A stretch of 64,000 nucleotides of DNA from the NCBI GenBank assembly GCA_032622095.1, contig CP136064.1:272821614-272885613 (forward strand), in the 5' to 3' direction. A program made the translations under genes and the position numbers. Positions 58,886-64,000 of this stretch are shown in pieces. Each line of letters opens with the position of its first letter. The stretch's first letter is position 1. This DNA comes from Siphonodentalium dalli (lineage: Eukaryota; Mollusca; Scaphopoda; Gadilida; Siphonodentaliidae). The notes beneath the pieces were generated by a model that ran no database searches, was not told the origin of the DNA, and worked only from the letters and a program-made list of their open reading frames with translations.

Positions 58886-60734
58886 AGTCGAACCGATGGT
58901 GATTTTTAACAGTGTAAGGAACAAAATTTAGCCCACGCACAGACCCAACCTGCATTTAACTTTCTTTGACCAAGCGGTACAGTGAAATGTATTCCATCTT
59001 TTATAGAAATACTGATATATATTTGGAACTAATCGGCACATTTTACACGAGTCACAGATATATATGTATCAGCTAACTACCCATCTTCTGTTTTCATCAG
59101 ATTGAATTGCGCGAATGTGACTTCAGACGTGTTCATATTTATAAGAACCACTGGTCCCACCGGAGATTAAATCCCTTGAAAAATCAAATCAGCAGAGAAA
59201 TAAAATTAACAGCACTATGAAAGGTAACTCGTTGTTGCCGAAACGTGACCTGTGAACTGGTTCTGCATATGACCCCCCTTTCCGGATGTTTTGATACAGT
59301 CCGAGCAAAATAGGTGAAATGTTAGACCCTCACATTATCTGCACCCATAATTACTTAGCTAGAAACCCCAGGGCACACATCCTAACGTTTACGGGTACGC
59401 CTTACCTCTAACCTACGCTTTAATGTTGTTTATATTCGCTGGTTGCAAAACGACTCGTGTTTTGCTACCGTTGTATAACTTTGATTTTTATCTGATTATC
59501 AGTCCGCATCAGATGAGATCGACCTAGTTTCCGGTATCTATTCGTCACGCCATGACAATCAGCTGTACTTAGCCACCGTTGGACATCGGTCATGTGTTCT
59601 GATACTGTAAGAGCAATCTAGGCGACCCAGTGATCTTCCGTTTACATTGACCTACCTATGCCACATCACATGCACATGCCTTTAGCGTTTCAAATATACG
59701 GTGATGAAAGCCAAGGCTATATGTGGTATTGTGTAAATGTAAGTGAGAAATGACACCTATTCATGCATACATATATATAACTTGATATTTATGTTTTGTT
59801 GCCTTTTGATATTTGTTCTGTTCTTGGTTTTCTCGGTGGTATTTCATATTTTGTTATGTGTTTCTATTGCCTCTTATATATTGATGTATTCTGTCTTGAA
59901 AACAATATCAGCAGCACTCAAAATCTTTAGCGGGTGGAGAGACCAATCGTGAAGGGATGTCCTTGTAACTAGAATTGGAGAGCCTCCCATATGGACTTAA
60001 TTCAAATTGGGGAAACTCAGGAACTTATCTAGCACATCTCAATCTTGGTGAAATGTCTAACAACGGTCTTCATTATCATTTCGATACATATAGACTTAAA
60101 GGTATACATATGAATATTCCTGGAATATTTTGGTTGCGTATATATACCTCGCCTTAAAACCCCCATAAATTAACAACCTAAATCTAAAATGTATAATAAA
60201 TAACTACGTGACGAGATGTCACGCATGCATGGATATTCGGTATCAACCGTCATCAATGTTGTCGACTTTGCCAACATTACAGAAAACAAGTAATTATGTC
60301 TATATATATCATTGTTGGTGATACACATATGTTGGTATCTCACCCCCCCCATTTGAGTCTGCCTTCACGTTACAGTAGTGCTTAAATGCCAGCACATTCC
60401 CATTAAATTACCTGTCCAGAAATACTGAGAACCGCTTTTGTTAACTTTATACACGTTCGCTAGTATGTTTTTATCTTTCCATTGATGAAGCCCATTAAAT
60501 TGCCCCTAGAATGTACAAAGGCTGACAGTCAAGACAAGATGTCGGGGATCCGATCTTTCGTATTGTTAAACGATTATATCTTTATAAATGTGTATTTCTC
60601 GAAACCGAGGAAGGAAGTTTTTACACAACATGATAATATACAATGTAATCCAAATTACGAAACAAAATTCACATTGACAGTATACAAGTTTATCACCCCC
60701 GGTCCATGGTTAGTTGAGCTGATTCTTCTGATGT
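58886..60734. other. Intergenic sequence without recognised features
   Basis: The hydrophobic open frame at 59,743-59,952 and those at 59,975-60,799 have no motif or gene structure that I can support. Part of the end of this stretch may be the 5' UTR of the following retrotransposon. Confidence 0.4.
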
Positions 60735-63700
60735 TTGGGATTCCCTTTCCGAAGCACAAATTGGAACTTTACTTTTGTACCATCTCTCATAGGGATTAAT
60801 ATCCAACAGTATCGTGCTTCCATAGGGCATTTCACATACGCTAATAGTGGCTTTGATCTCCGAAAGTACGTTGGAAAAAATCCAATATTCTCCGTCAATA
60901 TATCAAGTCTAAAAACAGCTGTCCGACTGGTGCCGCTTGTTGCTCTACTCCTGATTATTTGTGGAGATATCCATCCACATCCTGGAACAAATTCGACCCC
61001 TTTTGGGATGAGCTTCATCATATTTTATCTAAACATACGAAGCTTAAGACACAAACTCGCCAAAATTGCCTACATACTAAATGATTATGATGTTATTTGC
61101 TTTACTGAAACACACATTGATGATACGTTTCCATCCGAAAATATATTGATCCAATCCTTTTGTGAACCAATACGAAATAATGGATCCAACTCTGGGGAGG
61201 CACTGCATTCTATTTTGCAAACCATATATCATTTTCGCGTATACCGGAACTGGAATTCGATAACTCGGTCATGTGGTTCAGAATTTATAAGCCCCAAACT
61301 AGCTACTTATTGTGCATATCTTACAGATATGATAAATTTTGCGATCCTGAATATTGGACACTTTTAGATGAGTTTATCGACATTGCATTGGATCTTAACT
61401 TGCCGCTAATACTCAAAGGAGATTTCAACTCAAACGCAATCATCCCCGACTCTAAACTAAATACTATAAAAGATGCCTACCGTTTAAGAAACCTGATTGA
61501 GTCTCCCACTAGAGTAACAGAAACTACTAGTACCCTCCTCGACCCCATTCTAGTCAGTGAAGATGTATCTTACCATGCCGATGTTTTGGATCTCGGTATA
61601 TCAGACCACTATGCAGTATATGCATACGTCGCCGTTGAGTATAGTCCACAAAAGTCATTTCATCGTACTGTTTGGCAGTATCGAGATGCTGATTTTGAAC
61701 GAGCTCGGTCACTGATTGTGTAACTAGATTGGAATAACATTCTGAAAGGTACTGAAGACATAAACTCGGCGAGTTGTGTATTCTCCAGAAAATTTCTCAC
61801 AATAATGAGAGAAACAGTTCCCAGAAATAGAGTTCTTATACGAACAAACGACAAGTGTTGGTTCAATACTGAACTAAGATCTGCCATCCGCAGTAGAAAT
61901 CGTTTACGCCGCATAGCCCTTGAATTGGGGAAAACGAAAGATTGGATTAGGTACAAAAAGAGACGAAATTCTGTAAATAACATGAAAAAGTATGAAAAAG
62001 CTAAATTTGATCAAGATCTCGAGACTTCAATAAAGTCCGATTCATCAGCAAACAATTCTCGCACATTTTCAAAGAGCTTCTTGATAATGCACCAAACTCC
62101 TGCATTCCACCCCCTGCAACACAGCAGCGGAAATTTGGTGTTTGATGACGATTTCAAAGCCTGTCTCCTTAATGAAATATTTGTTGCTAATTCAGATATC
62201 GACAATTCTAAATGCAAGCTTCCTATTTTCCGAAAAAAAAGTGATAATAACATATCCGATTTACCTGTCACGATCGATGATATACCGTTCGCATGTTACA
62301 CGGAACGATTGACCGAGTGGTAGTCCCTCTTCGCATTTTATTTTTAATGTCATTTGAATCGGGATGGTTTTCCGATTCTTGGAAACAGGCGAATGTTATT
62401 CCAATTCATCAAAAAATGACCGATCCGCTACTGACAATTACCGACCAATCTCACTGTTACCCATTCTTGGAAAGATTTTTGAAAAAGTGGCATTGAAATA
62501 CCTTTCCAATCATTTCTTTAATAACGGATTAATATATTGTTATCAGTCCGGTTTCATTCCTGGCCACAGCACACTATACTAGCTGCTGGAAATACAATAC
62601 TCCTTGTGGCAGGCTCTAGATCAGAAATTGTGCCCATGTGCTACTTTTTGGGATATTTCCAAGGCGTTTGATCGAGTCTGGCACGAGGGGCTGTTATTTA
62701 AGCTTGAACAATGCGGAGTCAACGGACGACTTCTGGCCTGGATTCAAAATTACAAAGAGTAAATGTTGAACAAACATTTTCGAGTCCCTAGCAACTGAAA
62801 GCAGGAGTGCCCCAAAGATATTTCCTTGCCGCTTTTTTCTTCCTAGTTTTTATAAATGATATACATGAGAATTTAATATCTTTCACGCGTATGTACGCCG
62901 ACGACACGTGTTTTACATCATTCGAAGACGCTAGTACCTCATATGAACAGAACATGCAAACAGACGTAGAAAGTATATCTGTCTTGTCCTAACAATGGCT
63001 GGTACAATTCAACTCTTCTAAGACAAAAGTAATGAATTTTTCCTTATCATCTAATTACAATACTTTAAGTGTCACAATGGACGGTCAGTTAATCGAGCAG
63101 GTCGAAACACACAGACATCTTGGTGTGTTTCTTCAGTCTAACCTCAATTGGGACAAGCAAATGGGTAATTTGTGTGGACGCTGAAGATCTCGCCTATCGC
63201 AACTGATACGATTGAAATTCACAGTTAATCGGATAACTTGTATGTACAATTAAAAAACCTTTATTTTGCCGCTTATGAATTACGGAGATGTAATTTGTGC
63301 TCACGCACTGAACACTATTCTTGTACTGCTTGATCGGACACATTACGACGACGCTCGAATTGTTTGTGGGTTAAATAAATCTGTTTCGAATGAAAAACTC
63401 CTCACTGAACTAGGATGGCCTACACATGACACCAGACGCGAACACCATAAATTTAATACTTGGCAAAATATAATTCTTGATAAAGCTCCCAATTACCTGA
63501 GTACACTTTTGCCGACCTTTGCTAAAGATCAATCTACCTACTCACATCAATATCCATTATTTTTCTTACAGAAACGCAACAATACGGAGCATTTTAAATC
63601 GACCATTCTGCCTGATGGTAATCAAATGGAATGCAGTGGTAATAAATGATTCATCTGATCGCACCAAAACCGACATATTGAAATTAATGTACATGTATGC

Positions 63701-64000
63701 CAAATTGCCTATCTTTCCCCCAAGACCGCCACCATACTTAAATTCAGGCTCTCGCAAGTGGAACATCGTGCACACCAAGCTAAGGTATAACTGCAGCGAT
63801 CTTAATTTTGATAAACTTGGAAAGTATATTTTCATACCAGCCCACTGTTAATGCGGGTTTTATATTGAAGACGCCTTGCATTTTTTCTTCCAGTGCCCAT
63901 TATTTGAAGAAAGTCACTTACTATTCCTCCAACGCCTTTGGCTAAATGGAATTTTCGTTGATAGTGTTGAAGATATCCTCTTTGGTCAAAGCAACATATC
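60735..64000 (+). mobile_element. Non-LTR retrotransposon with endonuclease and reverse transcriptase (decayed, runs off the window)
   Basis: Plus strand, several frames. LLLIICGDIHPHPG near 60,950 is the usual block before the endonuclease. Next come YLNIRSLRHKL and DVICFTETHID, a deletion or scrambled part, then GDFNS (61,418) and SDHYAV (61,601), the catalytic endonuclease motifs. Reverse transcriptase blocks follow: NYRPISLLPILGKIFEK, SGFIPGHST, WDISKAFDRVWHEGLLFKL, INDI, and YADDT intact at 62,894-62,908, then HRHLGVFLQSNLNW and the C-terminal NYGDVICA, ARIVCGLN, LLTELGWP and APNYLSTLLP. Stops and frameshifts in several places make it inactive. It is distinct from the LINE at 18-22 kb and best placed in the CR1/Jockey group. 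Its 3' end lies outside the window. Confidence 0.88.

Overview
The window is intron-rich, repeat-rich, AT-rich eukaryotic DNA, most probably from a lophotrochozoan and plausibly a mollusc. That placement is an inference. It rests on spliced genes with GT-AG introns, CR1-like and pogo-like elements of types common in such genomes, short repeat tails of the 'gaaacgacgctaaaccc' kind familiar from molluscan SINEs, and a Cys-rich 'C-x-YGDK ... CC-x-TC' module that I associate with molluscan ADAMTS-like proteins.

Region 1 (about 0.6-27.7 kb) is one long gene on the minus strand, read from 27,682 down to 627. I rebuilt it from splice sites and codon phase. The 11 exons join in frame into about 1,390 residues: signal peptide, YGDK Cys-rich module, two Cys-containing exons of unknown type, a second YGDK module fused to about 830 residues of Thr/Pro mucin-like repeat, a clip-like six-Cys domain, and a complete chymotrypsin-fold domain. 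All three catalytic positions are replaced (His57 to Ser, Asp102 to Asn, Ser195 to His), while all five expected disulfide pairs are kept. It is a secreted serine protease homologue, not an enzyme. Its introns hold a 21-bp minisatellite, foldback elements, tRNA-like repeats, and a CR1-like LINE (18.0-22.1 kb) split by a pogo-like DNA transposon (19.7-21.2 kb).

Region 2 (27.7-39.4 kb) has no recognisable gene. It holds a GT-rich stretch, a degenerate minisatellite (31.1-31.9 kb), and three tandem copies of a 1.65-kb non-coding repeat (34.3-39.35 kb), with a diverged partial copy at 30.6 kb.

Region 3 (39,417-53,529) is a 14.1-kb near-perfect palindrome: two arms of about 7.04 kb around a 28-bp GC-rich spacer. 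Its ends read TG...CA and it is flanked by a perfect 6-bp direct repeat, AATATG. The flanks are parts of the same repeat on both sides, so it looks like a giant foldback mobile element inserted into the 1.65-kb repeat family. I see no transposase, integrase or polymerase gene in it.

Region 4 (53.5-64 kb) holds a 350-bp satellite, a tRNA-like sequence, an inverted copy of the 1.65-kb repeat that is split by a 0.9-kb foldback element, and a decayed plus-strand non-LTR retrotransposon (60.7 kb to the window edge).
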